Assembly: GCA_023101725.1 (NCBI GenBank)
Contig: JALJCO010013400.1
Coordinates: forward strand, 306,538-370,537
Length of the DNA: 64,000 nt
Origin: Atherinomorus stipes
Lineage: Eukaryota; Chordata; Actinopteri; Atheriniformes; Atherinidae
Reading direction: 5' to 3'
Shown: positions 44,740 to 55,484 of the stretch, in pieces
Numbering within the stretch: the first letter of the stretch is position 1
Layout: each line of letters begins with the position of its first letter
Position numbers and translations under genes: made by a program
Notes under the pieces: model-generated
Seen by the model: only the letters and a program-made list of their open reading frames with translations
Told to the model about the DNA's origin: nothing
Databases searched by the model: none

Positions 44740-45420
44740 AGAAATGTGTAAGACGTGTCCAAAATCCTCCAGAGGGCATCCTGACCTTATGCCTGAACCT
44801 CCTTGTATGACTCCTTTCACTGGGAGGAGCAGCAACTCCACTCTGAGTCCCTACCAGATGACCGAGCTCCTCATCTCGTCCCTAAGGGTAAGCTCACACG
44901 CTCTGAGGAAACTCATTTCAGCCACCTGCATTTGCAATTTCATTCTTTCGGCCACTACACACAGCTCATGACTATAGGTGAGAGCTGGAATGGAGAATGA
45001 CCGGAAAATTTTCAGCTTCAACTAACAGCTCAGCTTTCTCTTCACCAAGACAAACCAGCCCTGCTTCTGCACCACTGCAGACGTCTGCCTGTCAATCTCC
45101 CCTCTCTGTTCTACCCTCACTTACAAACAAGACCCACAGATCCTTAAAACTCCCTCCTCTGGAGGCCGAAACTCATTCTGAGCTTGGAGTGGGCAATCCA
45201 CCTTTATCTGATTTAGAACTTTAGATTTTGAAGTGCTTATTTTCATCTTGGCTGCTCACACTTGACTGCAGATTACCCCCACACATGCTGGGGGCCAAAA
45301 ACACCCACCACGCTATCTGCAAAAAGCAAAGCTGCAACCCTAAACTGATTCCCCTGGAAACCTCCAACCTTTCAGCTATGCTCGCAGATCCTGTTTTTTG
45401 AAGGTTAAGACAATCTTTTA
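44740..45420 (-). pseudogene. Rex3-like (RTE) reverse-transcriptase remnant
   Basis: The plus strand carries the antisense landmarks of the family in order: gagggcatcctgacc, gaccgagctcctcatc, aaactcatttcagccacctg, cagacgtctgcctgtcaatc, agacccacagatccttaaa, ctatctgcaaaaagcaaagc. They correspond to the second half of the reverse transcriptase and its C-terminus, as in the better copy at 47132-48913. Frameshifts and deletions are frequent. The 5' half is absent. Confidence 0.7.
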
Positions 45421-47075
45421 CATATTTGATTTCCATCTTTCTTTGGTGTAACAGCATGCGTGTTTCTTTTTTTAAAAAAAAAAACCTTCTAAATACCAAA
45501 GATCAGCAAGAAAGAAGACACATTTGTCCATAGAATAATTCATTTTAGATTTCTTTATCTTTAGGAAGGCCCATAGTGGAGAATGTAGAGACATCTAGCA
45601 TCACTAATTACTGTAGCTGCTGGAGCCAATAACAAATATTTACAGTAAGTTTCTGCCAGACACTTACTCTGCTTTAGTCTGAAGCTCAGCATTAATTCAG
45701 CTGTGATTCATTCGATACCAACCCTAAATTCATTTAAAAGAAAATGGTATGTTTCAAAGACATTTTTAAGACAAGGCCCTTTGTCAGACTGTTTTTTTTT
45801 GGGGGGAAGGTTTCTCTGCAAGATGCAGCTTTTTTCCTGCATTAACTGAACATGAATCCCAGAGTGGTGGAGTTTGTCTGTCACAAACTCTGTTTTGCAC
45901 TTGCTTCTTTTAATTCTTTTTTCTTTTTTTTTGTTTAGAGGCAGACAACATTTTTCTGCCCATTTTCTCTTTTGTCATTTTGAATGAAGCAAAAGTGATA
46001 TTTGGTTGTTTGACAGATGATTTGCTACTTTGTTTGTTTCTGTACTGCAGAATGCTAAAAAAATGTATTCTGACTTGTTTTCAACCCATGGAGGAATTTA
46101 TCTATTTTTTCATTGCCAACAAAAAAACAGATTATCTAAACACTGAAGGTTAACTTGGGGTTTCCATTAGCATTCAACAGCCCTTAAATTTTATGCACAA
46201 AATTCAGAATATCTTAAGAATTAAATGTAAGTCTACTGGTTTTGTATGATCGGAATATTTACCAAACTGCCTAAAAATAATGAACAAAAAATGAAATCCT
46301 GCTTGCTTCAGTATGCAGTGTATGTTTGCGTTGAAAGCATTTCTCCAGATTGCTCCAGGTCAGCCTGCAGCTCTTTAGATTTTTTTTTTTTTTTTCACTT
46401 GATCTCTTTCACAACTTCTACAAACTTCTGTCATCATGTTTCTAATTAGCAGCACATCTTAGACACATCTCAGCTGTTTTATGGTTGTTAAACATCTTGG
46501 TAACATGAATTCCTAATAAATGTCATGTCTAGTAGAATTATTTTCAACTTCCAAATATCTGCACTGTGAAAAATAAACAGAAATAAATATTTCCCTCATT
46601 GATTGTTTATGACAGGGGCTCCAAAAATTAGGAATGTTTAGTCAGTTGATCATTTTAATTATAATAATGGCAAAAAAACAACAACTAAAAAACTTTCTGT
46701 GCTTTATATTAGAAGATGCTAATAATTCTGCTGCGTACTTTTACTAAAGAAAAGATGGATGTAGACCATGATGTAGACGCTTGCTATTTTGCCTTTGAAA
46801 TGCATTAGCACTGATGGCTGCTACAGTGTTGTCGGGATGTGTAAAAGTACACTGTCTAGTGTCTAGTTTTGCATACCAGCACATGATACTGTATATAAAC
46901 TGGGTAACTTAAGGTCTTACAGTTAAGTAGATGAATAACAACACAAGCTGAAATACAGAATCTGTGTATAAAGAAAAGAAAACATATTAAGTCCACCCTT
47001 GTTGCTTCAAGAAAAATTAGGAGCATTAGCAGGTGCTGCCAATCAAATTTTACACTGATAAAGGAAAGTGGGCTA
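45421..47075. other. Unassigned sequence
   Basis: No exon or element ends were recognised. T-rich runs near 45790-45940 and 46380-46397 are present. Confidence 0.35.
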
Positions 47076-47157
47076 TTTGATTTGATTTGATTTATTTAGC
47101 ACATAATTGTAACAATTATAATGATATTTTTTACCGTACCGTACCATCTTTTTCCGC

Positions 47158-47469
47158 TTATCCGGGATTGGGTCGCAGGGGCAGCTGCCTAAGCAGGGAA
47201 GTCCAGACTTCCCTCACCCCGGCCACAGCTGCCAGCTCATCCGGGGGGATCCCGAGGCGTTCCCAGGCCAGCCAAGAGACGTAGTCTCTCCAGCGTGTCC
47301 TTGGTCTCCCCCGGGGTCTTGTCCCGGTGGGACGTGCCTGGAACACCTCACCAGGGAGGCGTCCAGGAGGCATCCTGACCAGATGCCCGAGCCACGTCAT
47401 CTGGCTCCTCTCTATACGGAGGAACAGCGGCTCTACTTTGAGTCCTTCCCGGATGACCGAGCTCCTCAC
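47158..47469 (-). pseudogene. Rex3-like ORF, C-terminal part
   Basis: Read leftwards: RSSVIREGLKVEPLFLRIER, MTWLGHLVRMPPGRLPGEVF, RGRPRTRWRDYVSWLAWERL, WTSLLRQLPLRPNPG, then stop. This is the well-preserved end of RTE-clade (Rex3-like) polyproteins, beyond the reverse transcriptase. Upstream codons (about 48303-48360) were separated by the miniature element at 47481-48302. The preservation suggests a comparatively young insertion. Confidence 0.85.
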
Positions 47470-47480
47470 CCTATCTCTAA

Positions 47481-48302
47481 AGCCTGGAATACACTGTGCG
47501 ATTTTTTCGATCGTTGCTCACAGCTACAACTCAAATTGTGCGAATCAGTCGCAGAGTTCGAAGTTCACAGCTTGCGATGATGGTCCTTATAGTGTACAAA
47601 CCGACGCTCGGATGCAAGCTGACTACTCACACTGTGCGTCCTCAAAGACATGTTGGGGTCTTGAAGAATCCCGACATGCAACGCAATGAATACAGCTAGT
47701 AGTAGAAGAAGAAGAAAACGGAGGAGAAGAAGAAGAAGAAGAAGAAAAAAATGGAGAAGAAGCATTAGCAGCAACATTATGCTATCACCAAAAAAAACCT
47801 GTGCTGCCTTGGCGATTGGCACTCTTCTTTGTGAAGAATTTGCCTAAAATAAAAGGCGACATTGTCGCGTGTGGACAAGGAATTGGCTGAGCAGATGTGG
47901 GCTGTACAGTCTGCTGGTTCTACAACAAGATCTCCATCCAAATGACAAGCCGGGTCGCCATGCTGCCTCTGGTTTACTTCAGTTTTTGTTCTGCGCATGC
48001 GAAATGTGAAAATCTCCGAGGAAAGAGTTCTCAGTCTGGTCGTGGCGCCGCTTCAACATGTGATTCACTCACGAGCCACGACCAAATTATCAAACAGGTT
48101 TGATTTTCTTGCGACTCATGATTTCTGATCGTGAGCTCATCGTGAGGTACCATTGCCTCTTGTGACCACCTAGTATACTGCACGACACACGACACACGAC
48201 ACACGATTTGGCCAAGAGTCGGCCCGATCACCCAACTTGTCGATCACACGACTGAAAAATCAGCTTAAAAAGGGCCAAAAATCACACAGTGTATGCCAGG
48301 CT
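47481..48302. mobile_element. TAA-flanked miniature element inside the Rex3-like copy
   Basis: The left terminus AGCCTGGAATACACTGTGCG and right terminus (reverse complement) AGCCTGGCATACACTGTGTG are inverted repeats of about 27 bp. TAA is duplicated (47478-47480, 48303-48305). Removing one TAA and the element restores the uninterrupted Rex3-like text (ctatctctaa|ggaagagccc). A 3-bp TWA target fits PIF/Harbinger. A GAA-rich run (about 47703-47760) and repeats of cgacacacgacac (about 48180-48204) lie inside. No coding is present. Confidence 0.85.
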
Positions 48303-48371
48303 TAAGGAAGAGCCCTGCCACCCTGCGGAGGGAACTCATTTCGGCCACTTGTACCCGCGAATCCATCCCTG

Positions 48372-48917
48372 GTGAGAGTTGGACTCTGCCAAGGCTGCCC
48401 TTTGTCGCCTGTCCTGTTCATAACCTTTATGGACAGGATTTCTAGGCGCATCAGAGGTGTTGAGGGGATACAGTTTGGTGGCCTCAGGATCGGGTCTCTG
48501 CTGTTCGCAGATGATGTGGTTCTGTTGGCGTCATCGGGCCGTGATCTCCAACTCTCGCTGGAGCGATTTGCAGCTGAGTGTGAAGTGGCCGGGATGAAAA
48601 TCAGCACCTCCAAATCCGAGACCATGGTCCTCACCCGGAAAAGGGTGGAGTGTCCTCTCCGGGTCGGGAGCGAGGTCCTGCCCCAGGTGGAGGAGTTCAA
48701 GTATCTCGGGGTCTTGTTCACGAGCGAGGGAAAAATGGAGCGGGGGATGGACAGACGGATCGGTGCGGCGTCTGCAGTGATGAAGACTCTGCATCGGTCT
48801 GTCGTGGTCAAGAAGGAGCTGAGCCAGAAGGCGAAGTTCTCGATTTACCGGTCCATCTATGTTCCTACACTCACCTATGGCCATGAGCTGTGGGTCATGA
48901 CCGAAAGAACGAGATGA
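48372..48917 (+). pseudogene. Rex3-like reverse transcriptase, central to C-terminal part
   Basis: A continuous 181-codon frame carries GLCQGCPLSPVLF near residues 4-16, FGGLRIGSLLFADDVVLLAS around 37-57 with the catalytic FADD box, then GMKISTSKSE and FKYLGVLFTSEG. These are RT motifs 4-7 of RTE-clade non-LTR retrotransposons. The finger motifs and endonuclease are absent, because only the part copied by the second priming event is present. The final codons (after VMTER) run into the target duplication. The frame is intact, but it is a fragment without promoter and has no function of its own. Confidence 0.85.
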
Positions 48918-49273
48918 TATTTTTAAAAAGAATAGAAAAACATACAAAACAGAACAGACCAAAAAAAGAGAAAGAAAACAAACAAACAAAAGAACTAAAC
49001 AAACAGCAATAAAATGATTAACGTGAAAATATTATGCAATAACAATAACACATGTGCAAAAGAGAGGTAGAAGCCAAATAGATTTATAAAAGCACCCCTC
49101 CCAAGAAATGGAAAACTATACAACATACTTACATAAAAAAAAGCAAATTACAGAAAATATAATGTAATATACTCATACAACTACAGTATTTTAATTTTGC
49201 TTTAATCAGGGTATTCTGCAATTGACTTCTGTTTCAGTTTATTTTTATACATGGATAGTGTTGTAAATGAATC

Positions 49274-50100
49274 TCAAAGATGTAAATGTTTATTCCATAG
49301 TTTAGCACCATAGAATCTGACTGACAACTGATCATAAGATGTTTCAAAAATACAGATGTAGTTTTGCCACTTGCCTAATGTAGTAGAATAATAGTGAAAC
49401 TGGTAATTATGTGAAAAATAATGTTTTATGCGGGAAGGCCAGTTATCATCAAACACTATTCTAAATACAAAGGTCAGAAGAATGTGAATATCAAAGATAT
49501 TTAAAGGTTTTTGTTAAAAACACTGAAGTGAACTTGGCTTGGAAAGAGTATGCAAACAAACTTTTTTTGTAGAATAAAAAATTTGGTGATGTAGATAGTG
49601 AAGGTACTTCCCCAAACTATATTACAATAACTTAAATTAGGATTAATTAAACTGTAATGTTAAAAGATATTTATGATGTAATAGATTTCTTATCTTACTT
49701 ATGGATTTAGTTATTTTTTTTGCAGACATCTTCAACCCATGTTCCTTCCAACATAATTCATCATCAATTAGAAAAAACACGTAGATGACATTCTTGTAAT
49801 TACTTCATTATTAATATCAATTTTAATCTGATCACTTCCTTTTTGTTTCCAGCGAACAACATGAAACTAGATCCTTATTTAAACTTTTGATAAGAGCATT
49901 TATATCTTTGCTGGAAACAAAAAGATTAGTATCATCTGCAAACAGCAAAGGAAAAGGGGTTGGAGAAACCAAAGAAAAATCATTCGTATAAATCATGAAT
50001 AATAATGGTTCCAAAACTGAACCTTGTGGCACACCATACTCAACAATATTCCATTTAGATTCACAAGTTTTTATATAAACATACTGCTTCTTGTTGGATA
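49274..50100 (-). pseudogene. LINE reverse-transcriptase remnant of the outer element
   Basis: Read leftwards: LSNKKQYVYI (about 50090), then GVPQGSVLEPLLFMIYTNDF (about 49980-50036), PLLFADDTNLFVSS (about 49915-49955) with the FADD catalytic box, and after gaps TSYDQLSVRFYGAKLWN (about 49283-49340). The last piece matches the R.....FYGP.LWN end of CR1/L2/Jockey-type polyproteins. Stops and frameshifts separate the pieces. The clade cannot be fixed beyond this group. Confidence 0.7.
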
Positions 50101-50165
50101 ATTACAACTTAAGTTTGACTCGAGTCCAAGTCCAAGAATCAACTCCCTGTCTTTGGTACTTGTTT

Positions 50166-51611
50166 TTAAAAGCAAGTACATTTTCAGCCCGCTCAACGAA
50201 ATGTCAGTCCACAAACATATAGAGTGAAGTCACCTCCGCTTTTTCCACATGGTTACTATTGTCTACATCTGTTATATGAAGCTGTTCTTATTTTAAAGTC
50301 TGCTTGATTATACAATAAAGACATGCAACCATTGTCTGCAAATTTCCCCTGCATCAATTATTCCACTTCACATGTACGGTTGTCTTGTGAAACTTGCAGA
50401 TGTGCACACCAACACCCATTATAATATCCTCCACTGCTTACATCTCATTTGTGCCCTCCCAATCAGAAAGAAATATCTTAAAGATCAGCATCTAGTTCTT
50501 CATTAAGGCTGTTTGGACCAATACTGCATAACAAATGCAAATTATCTCTCTGTTTTTCATTTTGTCTTTGGTTTTGTCCCTGAGGTCATTTTCTCAAAGG
50601 GAAACCTATCACCTCACCATACAGAGAAAAACTCCTGACATCCACCCTGCCTGTTTCAGCCACTTCCTCACTCAGACGCTACCGGTCGATCATGGCCTAA
50701 TCAAGATCCTGTTAGTGATTCCTGTCTTTATTTGGACATCAGCTCAGTGTCAAATCAATTGCATCCTCAGAATGACTGAATATAAATTCCTGCTAGACTT
50801 TGTGTAACTGTGTTTTTCAACTTGTTATGGAGAAGAAAATGAGGGTGAGGGGAAAAGATTGAATACAATTACGTATTGAGCGCAATAGGTTGCTTCCTCT
50901 GTTGTGTTTTCTGCACACAATTGGTTGCATTCCCTAAGATGGATCTGTAAGGCTGTTTATGCACACGCACACAGTGCAAGCGATGGGTTTGATTACAGAT
51001 AATGAATCACTTCGCATAGCAAGTGTTGGAAGTGCGGTGGAGAGCTGTTCAATCTGAGGAAACCTCTTGTTTCACCTAAAAGTGAACAACAAAAAGGGGA
51101 ACGCCAGGCAAGAAGCAAGGTGCAATCAGTGCTTCTAAATGAGCAGAAAAGTGGAAAGACTCCAAACTTCTTTGCTCTTCAGCACTAAAACATTGTCGTC
51201 TTTGAAACCGGAGAGCAGCGTTGACAGCGTGGTGAAAAGGCCCATCAGAGATTCCACTGACTCAGACGGCTACATGATATGTGAAGCGTCTCTGGCAGCC
51301 ATGACCCATTTCTACACAGAAACAGGAGTGATCAAAAATGTTAGAACAAATGTTATTGCTTTCTGTTGCCTCCCTGCGGGTTTCAGGCTTTCCAAGCCTA
51401 GACTTCCTGCAAGAGGAAATGTCGGCCCATCCGTAGCAGCCATTACGCACCGACCAGCATGTGTTTGGTGCGCCACAGGCTGGCCCAGTAAGGCCTTGAG
51501 GATCTGATTGATCCAGCTCTTCCTCAAAGATGATGTTGAAATACCACAATGATGCAAAGCTTACACCTTTCGGGGAATGTTTACTTGATAAATGATAAGA
51601 GACAAGTATAT
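50166..51611. other. Unassigned sequence
   Basis: No exon was supported. The 122-codon plus-strand frame at 51139-51507 (start MSRKVERLQTS) is unmatched by any motif I know and overlaps minus-strand frames of similar length, so I do not call it. Confidence 0.3.
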
Positions 51612-51615
51612 TTAA

Positions 51616-52129
51616 AGGTGCAGTGTGTAAGAAAAAAACAAAGGTCGATTTCATATTTTCATATATAATTCAAAACTGTGTTTCTATTGATGTGTAATCT
51701 TCACTAGAATAGCTTTTATATGTTTTTATTTTAGAATGAGCCATTTATATCTATTTGCTGGGGGTGGACATACATGAGGCAGCCATATTTGTGCGAGGTC
51801 CATTTTTACTACAGAATCCTAAATGGAAAAAATAATGTGTGTGAAGTAAGAACCCTCTGAACTTTAAAAATGTTGCACCAGCTTTGTTAAAAGGGAGTTG
51901 GAGCGCTGTTGTGGAAAAGTAATGCCTTAAAAGACATTAAAAGTAGTTACTCATCGTACAGTCAAAGCTACACCTGAGACCACTGGATCCACTCACAGAT
52001 GAAAACATATTTATGTACCGTACATTCACAACAGTACTTGGAATATGAAGTCATCTGAAAGAAAACACCTTTCTCTTTCAAATACCCATCTTTACCACTA
52101 GATATCAGTATTTCTTACATGCTGTACCT
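51616..52129. mobile_element. TTAA-flanked miniature element, 514 bp
   Basis: The left terminus AGGTGCAGTGTGTAAGAA and right terminus (reverse complement) AGGTACAGCATGTAAGAA are inverted repeats, with TTAA at 51612-51615 and 52130-52133. Interior words atgagccatttatatctatt and ccactggatccactcacag recur in a diverged copy at 62540-62770. It is non-coding. Confidence 0.85.
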
Positions 52130-52133
52130 TTAA

Positions 52134-54079
52134 GTGTGTTAAGTGGGTGTGTTTTAGATTTGAAATTCACAAAACTGCAAAAATTATAAATAAAAAACCC
52201 CAAAACTGATGAGAAAATGTTTAAAACCAACAGGAAAATGGTGGTAACTAATGCTGAGATGCATAAATCCTTGAAATTTTCCAAATAAATGCAACAAAAC
52301 CATCATGATGTTTCTTGTTCCCTGAAGCCCTCCGCTTCAGTCAAACTAAAACATACATTATCTCCGAATGTATTCCTCTAGTCACATCACACCATCATCA
52401 TTTGCCCTAAATCCTTTGCTCTAACGGAAAAACATAAACAGCTTGGGGATCATGTTTAAAAATCATTAAACATGTTTGATTAAATGTGTGGAAATGTGTG
52501 TTTCAGTCTCTCAGCTGCTGTGTCAGGTTACATCATGCAGCAGACAGAGAGCAGCATTAAATACTCAGAGCTACATTCTGTGATTAAACACAAATAATGA
52601 GGAAAAATGGTGTTTGTTTCTCTGATGAAAATCCCTGAGCCAGGATGCATCACACTGTATCCCTCAGTACCATACCCAGACAAGCAGAAATGTTTGTTTA
52701 GTGACCAGCTTCCTGACGACAGATTTGTAAACTTTAATCTGACTCACAACATGTAAAAGCGAATTCAAAAAGTAGTTGATGTTGTAGCCTGGAGGCTTTA
52801 GCTCGAAGCAGAGATGAGGCAAGCTATTGAGATCTGACATAAGCTCACATCTTACTCTACACCCAGATATTTGTGAGACTTGTAGTTATTAGCCTCAACC
52901 AATATATCATTACACTTGGCATGGCTCTCCTTATACCCACAAAATGTTTTATTCATGTCTTTAAATATATTGAACGGAACCAAAAGTTCCTGGATGCAGA
53001 GAAGATGGGAGACCACAGGGTATCATCTCAAGAGGAACCATTTTACTTTTGGGGAAAAATTGCCTACAGGGTTTTCTGGGAGGAAGACTTCAGGAAGTCA
53101 GGTTTCAGTGGGTAGTAAATAATGCAGCAAATTTTATGCAGTGACCAGGCTGTTGTGGTTAAGAGGATACATCAGGGGATTTACTGCTGGAATGCATGGT
53201 TTTAAATCATGTTTCTTACAAATTCCTGCACAGTAAGCCTTTTTCTCATTTTCTTTATTAGATATATATATTTTCGAAGTTATATAACAGTGTGAATAGG
53301 CTACTGATGATTGGAAAATCCTGTGAAGGTTCTGATAATAGATGATTGTCATGGCATAATCCCATGCTGTCTGATAAGTGGGTTGCCTACACCTTCATGC
53401 AAATTTGTGGTCAGCTGTTTAAACCCAAGTGGAGGGTGTCCAAATGTTTTAATTCAGCAGGTGGCACAGGATGTACCACAGCATGGTGGTGATCCTTTTG
53501 AGACAGCAGAAATGCTCTTTTATAGGAGCTATATATAAGCAATTTAAATATTTCACTGTCATGATTAGTTTTATTTATAATTTGATGTGCATGTAAATGT
53601 GTTGCATACAAATATTGCATGTGTTGGTAAAGCAAATGCAAGTTAACAGCTTGTCTTATCAGAGGGGCTTCCAGAAAGAAGCCTGAAGTCAAGGTTTACT
53701 GTGCATGAGTGCAGCTTGGGGCAGGAAAGGCAAGAAATACCAGAGCCCCATGTCTAAGGGCCTGGTGTTAGCCATGTAACTGTCCATAAGGATTATTTAG
53801 AGACTTTCTGATTTAGTCAGCCATTTTCTCTTCAACCGAAACATCACTGTGCTGGTGAAAGGCAGAGATCTGAGTCTCTATTTTCTTCCTCCACCTCTCA
53901 GCCAAATCCTACAATGACCCTTTTTTATTGTCAAGAATTTGAATTTTAAAAAACAAATCTAATGTTTTGCTGGGTTTGTTTTTTGTTTTTTTGTTTGTTT
54001 GTTGTTTTTGGTCTGGGTGAAATTAGCTGCAGTTGTTAAAAATGTAGAGAAAAAAGAATATGTGATTTTGAGAGTTACC
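52134..54079. other. Unassigned sequence
   Basis: No exon or element termini were recognised. A T/G-rich run ttgtttgtttgttgttttt lies near 53980-54009. Confidence 0.35.
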
Positions 54080-55484
54080 CTGATTGACTCTCCATAGATA
54101 GGTTTCACGTTTACAAACATTGGCAGTTGCGCGCGCAACCAGGGGGCAAAAAGCCTTTGTTTTGTATTGCAATCTATGGCCAAACACGCACTCATATCAT
54201 TCATAAAAATGTAAAGTAACCTGACGAAACAAACTGAGATCATTGTGTTTTAAGTTACATTTAATAAATCTGTATTTTGATAACAAATAAAAAAATACCC
54301 ACGCTGCGTTGCTGTTTTATATTTCTATTACCATTACACGGGAGTCATCACCCGGAAACGGCAGTTTTCTTGTTAAAACATGGATATTATTAGTGTTGGA
54401 CCTCATTTTAAATATGCCTGAAAAACCTGAGTTAGAAAGCAGCTTAAACTTTCGTTCCACACAGGAGCAACTTTCACTAGTTTGGAAAGGAGGCCATTTC
54501 AATTGTTACGGACTAACATTGCTGTCGGTAAGTCTCGCTGCTTGTGTCACGTTCTGCTTTATTGTGTATGAGATCGTGGTGGACAGTAGACAGACTAGCT
54601 AACTGCTCACAAGTTAGCGGTATAAACTCAAACGCCATCAGATTTACGACCCCTGTACTTCGTATTAAATCTCCGGGATGCTTATGGATGACAAATGAAA
54701 ATACTTAGAAAGAAAAAAAAAAGAAAAACAGGGGAAAAGAAAGAAAAAAAAAAAAAAAAAAAAGAATTAAGGGAAAAAAAAAAAAAAAAATAGAAAAAAA
54801 AAAAAAAAAAAAAAAATCAAAAAAAAAAAAAAAAAAAAAAAAAAAACAAAATATATTTATTTTGGAAAAAAAAAAGGAAGGGGAAAAAAAAAAAAAAGGG
54901 GGGGGGGATGGGATGGGGGGGGTGGTGTGGGGTTGTGATGCCGCGTAAATGTTTGTAAACGGCTCCACAATCAGTTTATTCTTCATTTTTATTTTCCTGT
55001 GTGAGCAGAGGATGGCTGTCACACACAGCTACAGTGTTGTGATGCAGCCGATCGTGGCAGTGATGCATTGGTACCAGTCTCCCGACTAGAACACGGGAAT
55101 AATTTCTGCCACCGCGGTGGTTTAATCCAACATGGTGACCATGGTGAAAGACTAAATTATATTAGTCTAAACCTGAATAAGTTATCTGGGAGGGTTTTCT
55201 GAAGATCAGTCACTCCTACTGTCCTATTATCACCATTTTCAATTGTTTACATGCATTAAAGTTTTGATTTTTGCAACCAAACAAATACCAGGACTCAAAC
55301 ATTATATTTCCCCTGACACTTTCACATCATATCTTGACCTCATCTGCATTAAAAGCTACGTTTTGTACGTAAAACACAGGTCTTCTCATAGTTCAATAAT
55401 GCTTTTCCTGTGTTTTCTTGCCCCCTGGTTGCGCGCGCATCCTATCCGTGACGTTGCTCAGAAACCCATCTATACTCCAATCAA
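54080..55484. mobile_element. Element with GCGCGC-containing inverted arms
   Basis: The left arm (54080 to about 54155) and right arm (about 55405-55484, inverted) share tgattg, atagat.ggtttc and a 22-bp identical core around tgcgcgcgcaacc...gggggcaa (54127-54149 and 55423-55445 on opposite strands). No target duplication is clear. The interior has a CpG-bearing stretch (54300-54680) and a homopolymer patch (54700-54925). The 97-codon frame at 54309-54602 has no transposase motif, though cggtaagtc near 54527 is a plausible donor. Confidence 0.5.
54700..54925. other. Poly-A/poly-G patch, possibly poor consensus
   Basis: A runs of 10-24 bases are separated by single T, C or G. They are followed by gggggggggatgggatgggg. 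The Phe-rich minus-strand frame here is not a gene. Confidence 0.7.

Larger units (their letters stand above)
47132..48913 (-). mobile_element. Rex3-like insertion with internal inversion (twin priming)
   Basis: It is flanked by the 11-bp direct repeat atgatattttt (47121-47131 and 48914-48924). From the left come the antisense 3' part: 3' end (ccgcttatccgggattgggt), then C-terminal coding to about 48360. At 48361 the orientation flips, and the reverse-transcriptase part runs sense to 48913. The two coding parts are adjacent in an intact element (the sense part ends VMTERTR, and the antisense part starts around VAEMSSLRR). This is the structure made when two primers copy one RNA. A miniature element interrupts it at 47481-48302. 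Confidence 0.8.
47076..50165 (-). mobile_element. Outer LINE of a three-level nest
   Basis: On the minus strand the element runs from about 50165 to 47076 and ends in a short tail of AAATC units (plus strand ttgatttgatttgatttatt), as in LINEs with microsatellite-like 3' ends. Its body is split at 47121-47131 by the Rex3-like insertion, which duplicated atgatattttt. Protein remnants lie at 49274-50100. The 5' part is missing or unrecognisable beyond 50165. Confidence 0.65.

Noticed and set aside
51139..51507. 122-codon plus-strand frame
   Set aside because: No motif, no splice or promoter context, and a minus-strand frame of similar length overlaps it.
54705..55022. Phe-rich 105-codon minus-strand frame
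   Set aside because: Translation of poly-A runs.
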